A stretch of 64,000 nucleotides of DNA. It comes from Lachnoclostridium edouardi (GTDB lineage: Bacteria > Bacillota > Clostridia > Lachnospirales > Lachnospiraceae). Both the position numbers and the translations under genes were made by a program. Positions within the stretch are counted from its first letter, which is position 1, and the number at the start of each line of letters is the position of its first letter. The notes beneath the pieces were generated by a model. It worked only from the letters and a program-made list of their open reading frames with translations. It searched no databases and was not told the origin of the DNA. Below are positions 8,586-17,028 of the stretch, in pieces. The DNA lies in NCBI RefSeq assembly GCF_900240245.1, contig NZ_OESQ01000001.1, positions 254,566 to 318,565 on the forward strand. The letters are read 5' to 3'.

Positions 8586-10676
8586 TTATGAAATTTCTTT
8601 CTTTTCCTTTGGGTTCATGCTGTGACCACAATGCTCATTAGAGCACAGCAGCTTACTTCCCTTTTCCACCATATAACTGCCGCATTCTGGACATTTCTCA
8701 GTGGACGGCTTTTGCCAGGACATAAACTCACACTCCGGATTATTGGAGCAGCCATAATATTTTCTGCCTTTTTTAGTTTTTTTAATAACCACGTCTCCGC
8801 CGCACAGAGGACAGGGCACTCCTATTTTTTCTAAATACGGCTTAGTGTTTTTACATTCCGGGAATCCTGGACATGCCAAAAACTTTCCATGAGGTCCGTA
8901 TTTCACAACCATATTTCTGCCGCACAGTTCGCAGATTTCATCTGTTACCTCGTCTGCAATAGTAACTGTTTCCAATTCCTTTTCTGCCTTCTCCACAGCT
9001 TCGTGAAGATCTGGGTAAAAGTTTCTTACAACAGTCTTCCACTGTACCGTGCCGTCTCCTACTTTATCCAGCAAATATTCCAGATTAGCAGTAAAAGTAA
9101 CATCTACAATACTGGTAAAGCACTGCTTCATAATGCGGTTTACTGCATCTCCCAGCTCTGTTACATAAAGATTTCTGTTTTCTTTAGCCACATACCGTCT
9201 TGCAATAATAGTGGTAATCGTAGGGGCATAGGTACTTGGACGTCCGATTCCCTGTTCCTCCATGGCTTTTACCAGGGAAGCTTCCGTATAGTGTGCCGGA
9301 GGCTGAGTAAAGTGCTGGCTATAATCTAAATGGTCTAAAGGAAGTACATCTCCCTTTTCCAGATTGCCAAACAGCAGATTGGTTTCCTCTTTCTCATCCT
9401 CCTGAACATAAACTGACATGAAACCGTCAAAGGTTAATTTAGAAGCAGACAATGTGAACTGATAATCGCCTGCCTTTATTTTTATTGAAGTAGTCTCATA
9501 TACGGCCGGCTGCATACGGCTGGCTGTAAATCTTTTCCAGATCAGCTGATATAAGCGAAATAAATCTTTGGATAAGGACTCTTTAATAATAACAGGTGTA
9601 AGGGTTATATCTGTGGGACGAATGGCCTCGTGGGCGTCCTGAATTTTCCCTGTTCCCTTTTTTGTCTTTTCACCTTTTGCTACATACTGGCTTCCGTATG
9701 TTTTATCAATATATTCTTTTGCTGCTGCATCAGCCTCATCTGCTACTCTTGTGGAGTCTGTTCTTAAATAGGTAATTAAACCTACAGTACCGTGGCCCTG
9801 TACATCTACACCTTCATACAGCTGCTGAGCTAAACGCATAGTTTTTTGAGTAGAAAAGTTTAAGACCTTAGAGGCCTCCTGCTGAAGAGTACTTGTGGTA
9901 AAAGGAATCGGAGCCTTTTTTACTCTCTCCCCCTTTTTCACATCATCTACCACATATGATACATTCTCCAAATCTTTTAAAATTTGATCTAACTCTTCTT
10001 TATTTCTGATAACCTTTTTATCTTTTCCTTTTCCGTAGAACTTAGCAATCAGATTTTTTTTCTTTCCCTCAGCCTTCAGATTAGCCTCTAAATTCCAATA
10101 TTCTTCTGGGATAAATGCATTGATTTCGTCCTCTCTGTCGCAAATCATTCTCAGCGCAACTGACTGAACACGTCCTGCACTTAATCCTCTTTTCACCTTT
10201 TCCCATAACAGGGGGCTGATACTGTAGCCCACAATTCTGTCCAGAATTCTTCTGGTCTGCTGGGCATCCACCAGGTTCATATCAATTTCCCTAGGTGATT
10301 TTAATGAGGACTTTACTGCATTTTTCGTAATCTCATTAAAACTGATACGGTAAACCTTTTTATCTTTCATCTCATCCAGCTTTAAAGCTTTCATCAAATG
10401 CCATGAAATTGCCTCCCCTTCACGGTCAGGGTCAGTTGCAAGATAAATTTTATCTGCTTTTTTCACTTCCTTGCGAAGCTTAGCCAGGATTTCGCCTTTT
10501 CCTCTTATTGTAATATATTTTGGTTCATAATCATTTTCTGTGTCAATGCCCATTTGGCTTTTTGGTAAATCTCTTACATGTCCATTGGAGGCATCCACTA
10601 TATAGCTGGAACCCAAAAACTTCTTTATTGTTTTTACTTTTGCCGGTGATTCTACAATCACTAAATAATTTGCCAT
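8586..10676 (-). CDS. topA: DNA topoisomerase I
   Basis: The enzyme relaxes negative supercoils by single-strand cleavage. The 696-residue protein has the TOPRIM domain (YLVIVESPAKVKTIKKFLG, DPDREGEAISWH), the active-site tyrosine in YLRTDSTRV, and three C-terminal Cys4 zinc ribbons (CELCGRNMV...CPGFPEC, CPLCGGDVV..., CPECGSYMV...). The ATG at 10676 has GAGGT 5 nt upstream; a longer start at 10706 would overlap dprA. It begins 7 nt after the dprA stop codon. Confidence 0.97.
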   Translation of the reverse strand: MANYLVIVESPAKVKTIKKFLGSSYIVDASNGHVRDLPKSQMGIDTENDYEPKYITIRGKGEILAKLRKEVKKADKIYLATDPDREGEAISWHLMKALKLDEMKDKKVYRISFNEITKNAVKSSLKSPREIDMNLVDAQQTRRILDRIVGYSISPLLWEKVKRGLSAGRVQSVALRMICDREDEINAFIPEEYWNLEANLKAEGKKKNLIAKFYGKGKDKKVIRNKEELDQILKDLENVSYVVDDVKKGERVKKAPIPFTTSTLQQEASKVLNFSTQKTMRLAQQLYEGVDVQGHGTVGLITYLRTDSTRVADEADAAAKEYIDKTYGSQYVAKGEKTKKGTGKIQDAHEAIRPTDITLTPVIIKESLSKDLFRLYQLIWKRFTASRMQPAVYETTSIKIKAGDYQFTLSASKLTFDGFMSVYVQEDEKEETNLLFGNLEKGDVLPLDHLDYSQHFTQPPAHYTEASLVKAMEEQGIGRPSTYAPTITTIIARRYVAKENRNLYVTELGDAVNRIMKQCFTSIVDVTFTANLEYLLDKVGDGTVQWKTVVRNFYPDLHEAVEKAEKELETVTIADEVTDEICELCGRNMVVKYGPHGKFLACPGFPECKNTKPYLEKIGVPCPLCGGDVVIKKTKKGRKYYGCSNNPECEFMSWQKPSTEKCPECGSYMVEKGSKLLCSNEHCGHSMNPKEKKEIS

Positions 10677-10683
10677 TTCTACC

Positions 10684-11778
10684 TCACACTCGCAACTTTT
10701 TTTCATAGTAATGGCCGACAGCCCGGATATATCCCGCTCTTTCTAGCTGAAAAAGAGCGCTCATACAAGTTCCAACAGGGATCCCGCTTTCGGCTACAAC
10801 CTCTTCCAAAGATTTTGGTTGTAAATCGAGGCAACTATACACCATTTTCTCTATATTTGCAAGTCCCTTTATATTTTTTTCATTTTCTCTTAACATTTCT
10901 CCTTTTTGAAAACCTAATGCTTCCAAAATCTGTTCCGGGGATGTTACACACATTCCGCCCCATTGAATTAGCTTATTACAGCCTGCACTTAATTCATCTA
11001 TCATTCTCCCCGGCAAGGCAAAAATTTCCTTTCCCTGTTCCAACGCCAATTCTGCTGTTATTAAAGATCCGCTTTTTTCTTTTGCCTCCACAACCAGCAC
11101 TCCATCTGCCAACCCGCTGATAATTCGGTTTCTCATTGGAAACTGATAAGGGTACGGCCTGACGCCTGGACCGTATTCGGAAATAACCCCTCCATCTTCC
11201 ATAATTTTCATAAACAACTGAAGATTTTCTCTAGGATAACAGCAGTCAATACCGCTTCCCAAAACTGCAAATGTGGCAGTTTTTCCAGATAAAGCCCCTT
11301 TGTGGCTCCAACTGTCTATTCCTCTGGCTAAACCGCTGATTACCTGAACTCCACAGTCTGATAATACTTTAGAAAAGCTTTCCGCAGTTTGTCTTCCATA
11401 ACTGCTGCAGTTTCTGGTACCTACTACTGCGACAGTTTTTTTCTCTAATAAGGGCAATGCTCCCCGTATATATAATGTCATAGGGTAATCGTAAATATTC
11501 CTTAATTTTTCCGGATACTGACTATCATAAGGAGTAATAAACTTTATTCCTCTTTCTTCCAGTCTATGATACTCTTCCCCCATTTCTCCTAATTTTTTCT
11601 TTCCCTTTAAAATTGTCTCTGCTGTTCCTATATTTCCTAATATGGCTTTTAGTTGTTTTTCTTCCATATTATAGATATTTTGAAAGCTGCCTGCTTTATC
11701 TCTTATTTTTCTTAAAGATATTGGTCCTATGCCTGGCAGTCTGGACAGCCAATATAAGTATAATTTTTCCTTATCCAT
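10684..11778 (-). CDS. dprA: DNA-processing protein DprA
   Basis: DprA protects incoming single-stranded DNA and loads RecA during transformation. The 364-residue protein has a helix-hairpin-helix-like N-terminus (LSRLPGIGPISLRKI), the Rossmann-type core (VAVVGTRNCSSYGRQTAE, SGLARGIDSWSHKGAL, PYPYQFPMRNRIISGLADG) and a C-terminal winged-helix segment (LEEVVAESGIPVGTCMSALF). The start shares one base with the comM stop codon (TAATG) and has GGGGAGGAA upstream. Synteny with comM and topA is common in Clostridia. Confidence 0.95.
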   Translation of the reverse strand: MDKEKLYLYWLSRLPGIGPISLRKIRDKAGSFQNIYNMEEKQLKAILGNIGTAETILKGKKKLGEMGEEYHRLEERGIKFITPYDSQYPEKLRNIYDYPMTLYIRGALPLLEKKTVAVVGTRNCSSYGRQTAESFSKVLSDCGVQVISGLARGIDSWSHKGALSGKTATFAVLGSGIDCCYPRENLQLFMKIMEDGGVISEYGPGVRPYPYQFPMRNRIISGLADGVLVVEAKEKSGSLITAELALEQGKEIFALPGRMIDELSAGCNKLIQWGGMCVTSPEQILEALGFQKGEMLRENEKNIKGLANIEKMVYSCLDLQPKSLEEVVAESGIPVGTCMSALFQLERAGYIRAVGHYYEKKLRV

Positions 11779-13352
11779 TATAAAATTCCTCCCCAATACT
11801 TTTCCTCCATTTTTCTGTAACCTGCCGCTTCACATAGATGATGGCTTTTTATCTGCTCCTCTCCTTCCAAATCAGCAATAGTTCTGGCCACTTTTAACAC
11901 TTTGTCGCAGCCTCTTGTGCTGAGGCTGGCTCTATTAAACAGCTGGAAAAGAAAATCTTCCTCTTCTTTTCCAAGCATACAATACTTCTCTATTTCCTTT
12001 TTCCCCATTTGACAGTTAAAATAAATAGCCTCCTTTTTAAATCTATGTTTTTGTATTTCGGCTGCAGTCTCCACCCTTTTTCGTATTGCTGCTGAAGATT
12101 CTGAAACTGATTTATTTCTAATAGAAGAGAAAACCGGCGGAGCTGCCTCTGCACAAATATCAATTCTGTCCCATATTGGCTTTGAAATTTTAGATAAATA
12201 CTTTCTGATCTGGCTGTCTGTACATCTGCATCTAGTTTTGTCCGGATAGAATCCACATGGGCAAGGATTAATTGCCGCCACAATCATAGTATCTGCCGGA
12301 AAGCTGCAGGAACCGTTTAATCTGGAAATATTTACTGCCCTGTCCTCCATAGGCTGCCTGAGAAGCTCTAACACACTGTGCTGAAATTCTGTCATTTCGT
12401 CTAAAAATAATACTCCTCCTGAAGCTAGGGATATTTCTCCCGGCCTGGGAGTATTGCCACCTCCAATAAATGCCTGAGGCGTTATGGTATGGTGAGGACT
12501 TCGGAAAGGTCTGGACGTAATTAAGGGCATTCCCTCCTTTAGCATACCGCAGACGCTGTAAACCTTTGATATTTCAAGGCTTTCTTCTTTAGTCAGGCTG
12601 GGAAGTATAGTGGGAATTCTTTTTGCAATCATACTTTTTCCTGTACCTGCAGCTCCGGCCAGCAAAATATTATGCCTTCCGGCAGCCCCTATTTCTACTG
12701 CCCGCCGCATCACAAGCTGTCCCCGAACCTGGCTGAAATCACAGTCAGAATTTTCACTTACCCTTTCTTCACACTCCTCTTGCCTAACATCTACTTTTAT
12801 TTTTTCCGGACAATTTAAAAGCTCTACTAATTCTTTTAAATATCTTACTCCTATCACGGTACAGCCTTCAGCCAATTTTCCTTCCTTTATATTTTCCTCT
12901 GGGAGAAAACAAAAGCGTATGCCCTGATCTCTGGCAGCCATTACCATGGGGAGTACGCCGTGTATTCCCTTAATTCTTCCGTCTAACCCTAGCTCTCCTG
13001 CAATCCATACATGGTTTAAGGCCTCCTGGGTAATCACCCCAAAAGCTGCTAACACTGCTATGGCCACAGGCAGATCAAAAGCAGTGCCCGCCTTCCGCAC
13101 ATCTGCAGGAGATAAGTTCACTGTTATTTTTCTGGCTAAAAGCTGAAAACCGGAATTTTTCATCGCTGTCTGAACCCTATCCCTGGCTTCTTTTACCTCT
13201 GACGACAAATACCCTACCATAGAAAAGCCTGGCAGACCGCCGCTGACATCCGCCTCTACACCGACCAGGTAGCCCTCTATTCCTAAAATACCACCGCTAT
13301 TTACTTTACTGAACAAATTTTTCTTTCCACTCCTTTTTAAGCCAAAATGCAT
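11778..13352 (-). CDS. comM: ComM/YifB Mg-chelatase-like AAA+ ATPase
   Basis: ComM is a hexameric helicase that helps branch migration of incoming DNA during transformation. The 524-residue protein has the N-terminal ChlI-like domain (GYLVGVEADVSGGLPGFSMVG), a Walker A motif GAAGTGKSMIAKR, Walker B VLFLDEM, and the C-terminal segment RASLSTRGCDKVLKVARTIADL. Relatives usually begin near FSKVNSGG, so a TTG at 13316 is an alternative start; its AAAGGAG site is about 13 nt away. It is coupled to dprA. Confidence 0.93.
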   Translation of the reverse strand: MHFGLKRSGKKNLFSKVNSGGILGIEGYLVGVEADVSGGLPGFSMVGYLSSEVKEARDRVQTAMKNSGFQLLARKITVNLSPADVRKAGTAFDLPVAIAVLAAFGVITQEALNHVWIAGELGLDGRIKGIHGVLPMVMAARDQGIRFCFLPEENIKEGKLAEGCTVIGVRYLKELVELLNCPEKIKVDVRQEECEERVSENSDCDFSQVRGQLVMRRAVEIGAAGRHNILLAGAAGTGKSMIAKRIPTILPSLTKEESLEISKVYSVCGMLKEGMPLITSRPFRSPHHTITPQAFIGGGNTPRPGEISLASGGVLFLDEMTEFQHSVLELLRQPMEDRAVNISRLNGSCSFPADTMIVAAINPCPCGFYPDKTRCRCTDSQIRKYLSKISKPIWDRIDICAEAAPPVFSSIRNKSVSESSAAIRKRVETAAEIQKHRFKKEAIYFNCQMGKKEIEKYCMLGKEEEDFLFQLFNRASLSTRGCDKVLKVARTIADLEGEEQIKSHHLCEAAGYRKMEEKYWGGIL

Positions 13353-13486
13353 TTTCTGAAAAAATTGTAATATTTATAAAAAGTTCCTCATAACAACAAA
13401 AGAATCTATATTGAAACTCTGTGCAGATGCGCACCTGAATCTCCGGTGAAAACCGGGAAATAAGATAAATTGAAATTTAGTTTCGC

Positions 13487-13519
13487 GGATTCTAAAGCCT
13501 TAAATACGCTTTAGAATCC
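13487..13519 (-). terminator. Perfect 12-bp hairpin at the end of the lipase-like gene
   Basis: GGATTCTAAAGC (13487-13498) and GCTTTAGAATCC (13508-13519) form a perfect stem that spans the stop codon of the hydrolase gene. There is no T run, so termination without processing is uncertain. The remainder of 13353-13486 holds small GC hairpins but no gene. Confidence 0.5.
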
Positions 13520-14429
13520 ACTGAGCCAGATCATTATAAACTTGAATCCTATTTTTTTCGTTTAATATTTCATGGCGGCAATTAGAATATAAAATCATAG
13601 AAATATCTTTTCCGCCATATTTTTTCATCTGTGTGTAAACACGTTCTACTCCCTTTCCCTTATCTCCAACAGGATCATCACATCCTGAGGCTAATAAAAC
13701 AGAAAGATCTGAGGGACACTTTTTTCTTACTATTCTCTTTTTCAAATCAATCAAAATATTTAAAAAATCCTCATATGCAGAACATGTGAAATGAAATCTG
13801 CACATGGAATCTTTTACATATTCTGATACCTTTTCCTCATCACATGACAGCCAATCACTAGCAGTTTTTACAGGGCGAAAACTTTTTCCAAATCTTCCAA
13901 GCATTAGATCCTCAAACAAAACGCTTCGATACATTTTCCCTTTTATCTTTCCTGTGAAGGAAACTATAGCTAATCCTGCCAACAGCAAAGCGTAAGGCTT
14001 CTCCCCCGTCCCAGTGAGAATAATACCTTTTTCCTGATTTGGATATACAGAAATATAACGTCTAAGCAAAAAAGACCCCATGCTGTGACCCATGAGAAAA
14101 CATGGGGTATCTGGATACCACCGGGAAATTACATATCTTATTCTGCGAATGTCCCGAATCAGATAATTTCCGCCATGGTTTTCTCCAAAAAAGCCATAAT
14201 TCTCTTTTAAACTGCTTTTTCCATGTCCCAAATGGTCATGGCCAATCACAGCAATTCCCCGCTTTGCTAAGTATATCGCAAACTCCTCATATCTCCCTAT
14301 ATGTTCCAGCATACCGTGAGAAATATGAAGGACAGCAAAAACTGCGCCCTTTGGTTCCCATCTGACTATATAAAGTTTGCTTTTACCATCGCTGGATAAA
14401 ATCCTATATTCTTTTTTTACTACAGTCAT
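13500..14429 (-). CDS. Alpha/beta hydrolase, monoacylglycerol-lipase-like
   Basis: A 309-residue serine hydrolase of the Hydrolase_4 (lysophospholipase/monoglyceride lipase) type. It shows HISHGMLEHIGRYEEFA (oxyanion side), GHDHLGHGKS and the nucleophile elbow LMGHSMGSFL, then an Asp in ASGCDDPVGDKG and a C-terminal His in NCRHEILNE. The start at 14429 has an AAGGTGA site about 8 nt upstream. It follows the DUF4130 gene by 13 nt, so it is probably the last gene of the LexA-boxed repair operon, although a link to DNA repair is not obvious. Confidence 0.85.
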   Translation of the reverse strand: MTVVKKEYRILSSDGKSKLYIVRWEPKGAVFAVLHISHGMLEHIGRYEEFAIYLAKRGIAVIGHDHLGHGKSSLKENYGFFGENHGGNYLIRDIRRIRYVISRWYPDTPCFLMGHSMGSFLLRRYISVYPNQEKGIILTGTGEKPYALLLAGLAIVSFTGKIKGKMYRSVLFEDLMLGRFGKSFRPVKTASDWLSCDEEKVSEYVKDSMCRFHFTCSAYEDFLNILIDLKKRIVRKKCPSDLSVLLASGCDDPVGDKGKGVERVYTQMKKYGGKDISMILYSNCRHEILNEKNRIQVYNDLAQWILKRI

Positions 14430-14442
14430 ATTATATATCACC

Positions 14443-15198
14443 TTATTTTTGAAATTCTGTCATATATGTCCTGTATCTAAGAGGAAGCATATTTCTCTGA
14501 CATTTTGGGTTCTCTCTTTCTTTTATATTAATACTGTGAAAGAAACTTGTCCACAATTCTTCAAAATTTTGGCTTTCCTCTGCTCTTTTTAATTTGGTGC
14601 TCCATTGATTGTCCTGAGGGTAAACGATCAGCCATCCCCTGCCAGACTGATGAACTGCTGCTTTTTCTCTTATTTTGTCATACAAAATCCAGTTTTCCTC
14701 AGGCAGTCTGTCTGCAAAATGTCTGGCAACTAAAACTAAGACATCATTTTTAGGTCCTATAACACCATAAAGCGTCCCTTCCATTTGAGTAAATCTGGTA
14801 AAGCCTGTAAGCAGATGGGCCTCGTGAGTCAAGTGGCGGCACATCTCAAATATATGAAATACCGCTGGAAGCTGCAGCATATCTTTTACCTTACTGCCAT
14901 TTTGAAAGCCTGCAATTAGAAATCTGTATATTTTGTCAGCCCGTTTATCATCCATACTGAGAGAGGCTTCATAAATCATCTCATATGCATCTTCTGAAAT
15001 CCTTTTTCTCACTGATTCAACTACTTGATCAGCAATCTCTCTTATAGTCTCAACCTCTTTATACTGAGTAAAAAGTTCTGGTACATATGTGTCTTTAAAT
15101 TCCAATCTGACATTATCATGTCCCAGCCGGCTCATAAACCCACAATATACGCCGCATAAGATCCCTTCAAAATCCTGGGCGCACAGAAATACAGTCAT
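14443..15198 (-). CDS. DUF4130 / TIGR03915 putative DNA repair protein
   Basis: A 251-residue protein matching the family that is always found beside the TIGR03916 radical SAM protein. The N-terminus (TVFLCAQDFEGILCGVY) and the segments LTGFTRFTQMEGTLYGVIGP and LVARHFADRLPEENWILYD are characteristic. The biochemical function is not known; pairing and SOS control point to DNA damage repair. The ATG has AGGAGG upstream and lies 11 nt after the radical SAM gene. Confidence 0.85.
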   Translation of the reverse strand: MTVFLCAQDFEGILCGVYCGFMSRLGHDNVRLEFKDTYVPELFTQYKEVETIREIADQVVESVRKRISEDAYEMIYEASLSMDDKRADKIYRFLIAGFQNGSKVKDMLQLPAVFHIFEMCRHLTHEAHLLTGFTRFTQMEGTLYGVIGPKNDVLVLVARHFADRLPEENWILYDKIREKAAVHQSGRGWLIVYPQDNQWSTKLKRAEESQNFEELWTSFFHSINIKERENPKCQRNMLPLRYRTYMTEFQK

Positions 15199-15209
15199 CC
15201 TATGCCCTC

Positions 15210-16556
15210 CTATATACTGCCTGAAACAGTCATAGCCAAGTCCTCCATAGCTGGAGGAACCGTCATATGATAATCGTCAAAAAGAGACATCTGGCGGTAT
15301 ATATTGTGATGCTCTATATCCCATACCTGCCTTTTCTCTTCTCCGATTATCATTCTTGTGATCACATCCTGATCCATTTTTACAGGATACATCATACGGC
15401 CTTTACAAGTAATAAAATAAGCGGCTCTTTTTAATACTACTCCCATTTTTTTCAGATCCTGAAAATCCAAAGCCCCCTGCCGCCTGGCGGCAACAATACG
15501 CCTGACAGACTTTACTCCCATACCAGGAACTCTGAGAAGAGTATAATAATCAGCTATATTCACTTCCACTGGAAACTGCTCTAAATGTCCTATAGCCCAG
15601 TCGCACTTAGGGTCTAATAATACATTAAAATTAGGCCTATCCTCCGACAGCAGCTCTCCTGCCTGAAAGCCATAATATCTTAAAAGCCAATCCGCCTGGT
15701 ATAAACGATGCTCCCGCAAAAGAGGCGGACCGGAAGGAAGGGCTGGAAGCAGGCTGTCATCATTAACTCTGACAAAGGCTGAGTAAAATACTCTCTTTAA
15801 ATCATATTTTTTATAAAGGGCTTCTGCTACAGTTATCATATGATAATCGCTTTCCGGCGTAGCCCCTACAATCATCTGAGTACTTTGCCCTGCAGGTACA
15901 AAGGAGGAAGAACGATTATAAACAGCAAGCTCTTGCTTCCCCGCTGCAATACCTTTTTGAATCTGACGCATTGGAAGCAGTATCTTGTCCCTGGATTTCC
16001 CTGGAGCCAGTCTTTTTAATCCTTCTGCTGTAGGCAGCTCCAGATTGATACTCATTCTGTCAGCCAAATATCCTGTTTTTTCAATCAGCGCAGGATCAGC
16101 TCCGGGAATCGCCTTTACATGAATATAGCCTCTAAAATGAAATTCACGGCGCAGCTTGTACAATGTCTGATAAATTAAATCCATAGTGAAATCCGGGCTG
16201 TACAAAATGCCGGAGCTGAGAAAAAGACCTTCTATATAATTTCTTCTGTAAAACTCCATAGTCAAAGTACAAACCTCTTCCGGAGTAAAGGAAGTCCTGA
16301 CTACATCATTAGAGCGCCTGTTAATACAATATTTGCAGTCATGGATACATTGGTTTGTAAACAAAATCTTCAGAAGAGAAATACATCTGCCGTCAGCAGC
16401 AAAACTATGACAAATTCCGCAGGCTGAAGTACTTCCTGTGCTTCCCTTTTTTCCTCTTCTGTTTATACCGCTAGAAGTACAGGCTACATCATATTTAGCT
16501 GCATCTGTAAGAATCTCCAGCTTTTGCTTTATACTTAATTCCTCTTGAATCAACAT
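15210..16556 (-). CDS. Radical SAM putative DNA modification/repair protein (TIGR03916)
   Basis: A 448-residue radical SAM enzyme. The [4Fe-4S] cluster motif CxxxCxxC is at Cys70, Cys74 and Cys77 (NQCIHDCKYCINRR). Extra cysteines in the N-terminus (DVACTSSG, ACGICHSF) suggest a second cluster. A helix-hairpin-helix (LLRVPGMGVKSVRRIVAAR) near the C-terminus would bind DNA. It heads a two- or three-gene operon with the DUF4130 partner, preceded by a DinR/LexA box, so it is probably induced by DNA damage. The reaction is unknown. Confidence 0.9.
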   Translation of the reverse strand: MLIQEELSIKQKLEILTDAAKYDVACTSSGINRRGKKGSTGSTSACGICHSFAADGRCISLLKILFTNQCIHDCKYCINRRSNDVVRTSFTPEEVCTLTMEFYRRNYIEGLFLSSGILYSPDFTMDLIYQTLYKLRREFHFRGYIHVKAIPGADPALIEKTGYLADRMSINLELPTAEGLKRLAPGKSRDKILLPMRQIQKGIAAGKQELAVYNRSSSFVPAGQSTQMIVGATPESDYHMITVAEALYKKYDLKRVFYSAFVRVNDDSLLPALPSGPPLLREHRLYQADWLLRYYGFQAGELLSEDRPNFNVLLDPKCDWAIGHLEQFPVEVNIADYYTLLRVPGMGVKSVRRIVAARRQGALDFQDLKKMGVVLKRAAYFITCKGRMMYPVKMDQDVITRMIIGEEKRQVWDIEHHNIYRQMSLFDDYHMTVPPAMEDLAMTVSGSI

Positions 16557-16573
16557 ATTTACACCGCCATTCA

Positions 16574-16585
16574 GAACATTTGTTC
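16574..16585 (-). promoter_or_regulatory. LexA/DinR (SOS) box
   Basis: GAAC-ATTT-GTTC fits the Firmicute DinR consensus GAACnnnnGTTC, and the dyad extends outward (CAGAAC/GTTCTG, 16572-16587). It lies 18 nt upstream of the radical SAM start codon. On the leftward strand it is just downstream of a TTGCAA-N17-TACACT promoter, the right position to block transcription. Confidence 0.75.
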
Positions 16586-16619
16586 TGTTTTTAGTGTAAC
16601 ATATAGAAATCAGAATTGC

Positions 16620-16653
16620 AAGAGGAAATCGAAAATATGTTCGATTTCCTCTT
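16620..16653. terminator. 14-bp hairpin downstream of sigK
   Basis: AAGAGGAAATCGAA (16620-16633) pairs perfectly with TTCGATTTCCTCTT (16640-16653). It lies 6 nt beyond the sigK stop codon and separates sigK from the repair operon. The T run is weak on the leftward strand. Confidence 0.6.
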
Positions 16654-16658
16654 TTCCC

Positions 16659-17028
16659 CTAAAGCTGCTGCCTTTCAAATTCCTCCTTCATTTTTTCCAA
16701 CGCTTTTTTTTCAATTCGGCTTACATAGGAACGGGAGATTCCAAGCTGGGCTGCAATCTCCCGTTGGGTGTGTTCCTTTTTGCCAAATAAACCATACCGC
16801 ATACTAATCACCAGCTTTTCATTTTCCTTTAGACACTGCTCGTAAGCCTCATAAAGCTCCTTTACATCCTGGGTGAAAATAATGGAATCTAAAACCTCTT
16901 TGTTTTCCATTTCAATAACATCTACCAAGCTTACTGTCTCCCCGTCTTTATCTACGCCGATAGGTTCAAAAAGGGAAACCTCTCTGGAATGCTTTTTATT
17001 TGCCCGAAACAGCATAAGGATCTCATTT
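16659..17028 (-). CDS. sigK: sigK 3' fragment (sigma-K regions 3-4)
   Basis: This frame encodes the C-terminal part of sporulation sigma-K: EILMLFRANKKHSREVSLFEP, then GVDKDGETVSLVDVIE, and the region 4.2 helix-turn-helix TQREIAAQLGISRSYVSRIEKKAL. It has no start of its own; homology begins exactly at AAATG (17028-17024), the repeat also found in the 5' fragment at 27574-27570. Joining the two at that repeat gives a continuous frame of 210 codons. Sigma-K directs late mother-cell transcription (cortex, coat). In the present arrangement the fragment can be expressed only after excision of the intervening 10.5 kb. Confidence 0.93.
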
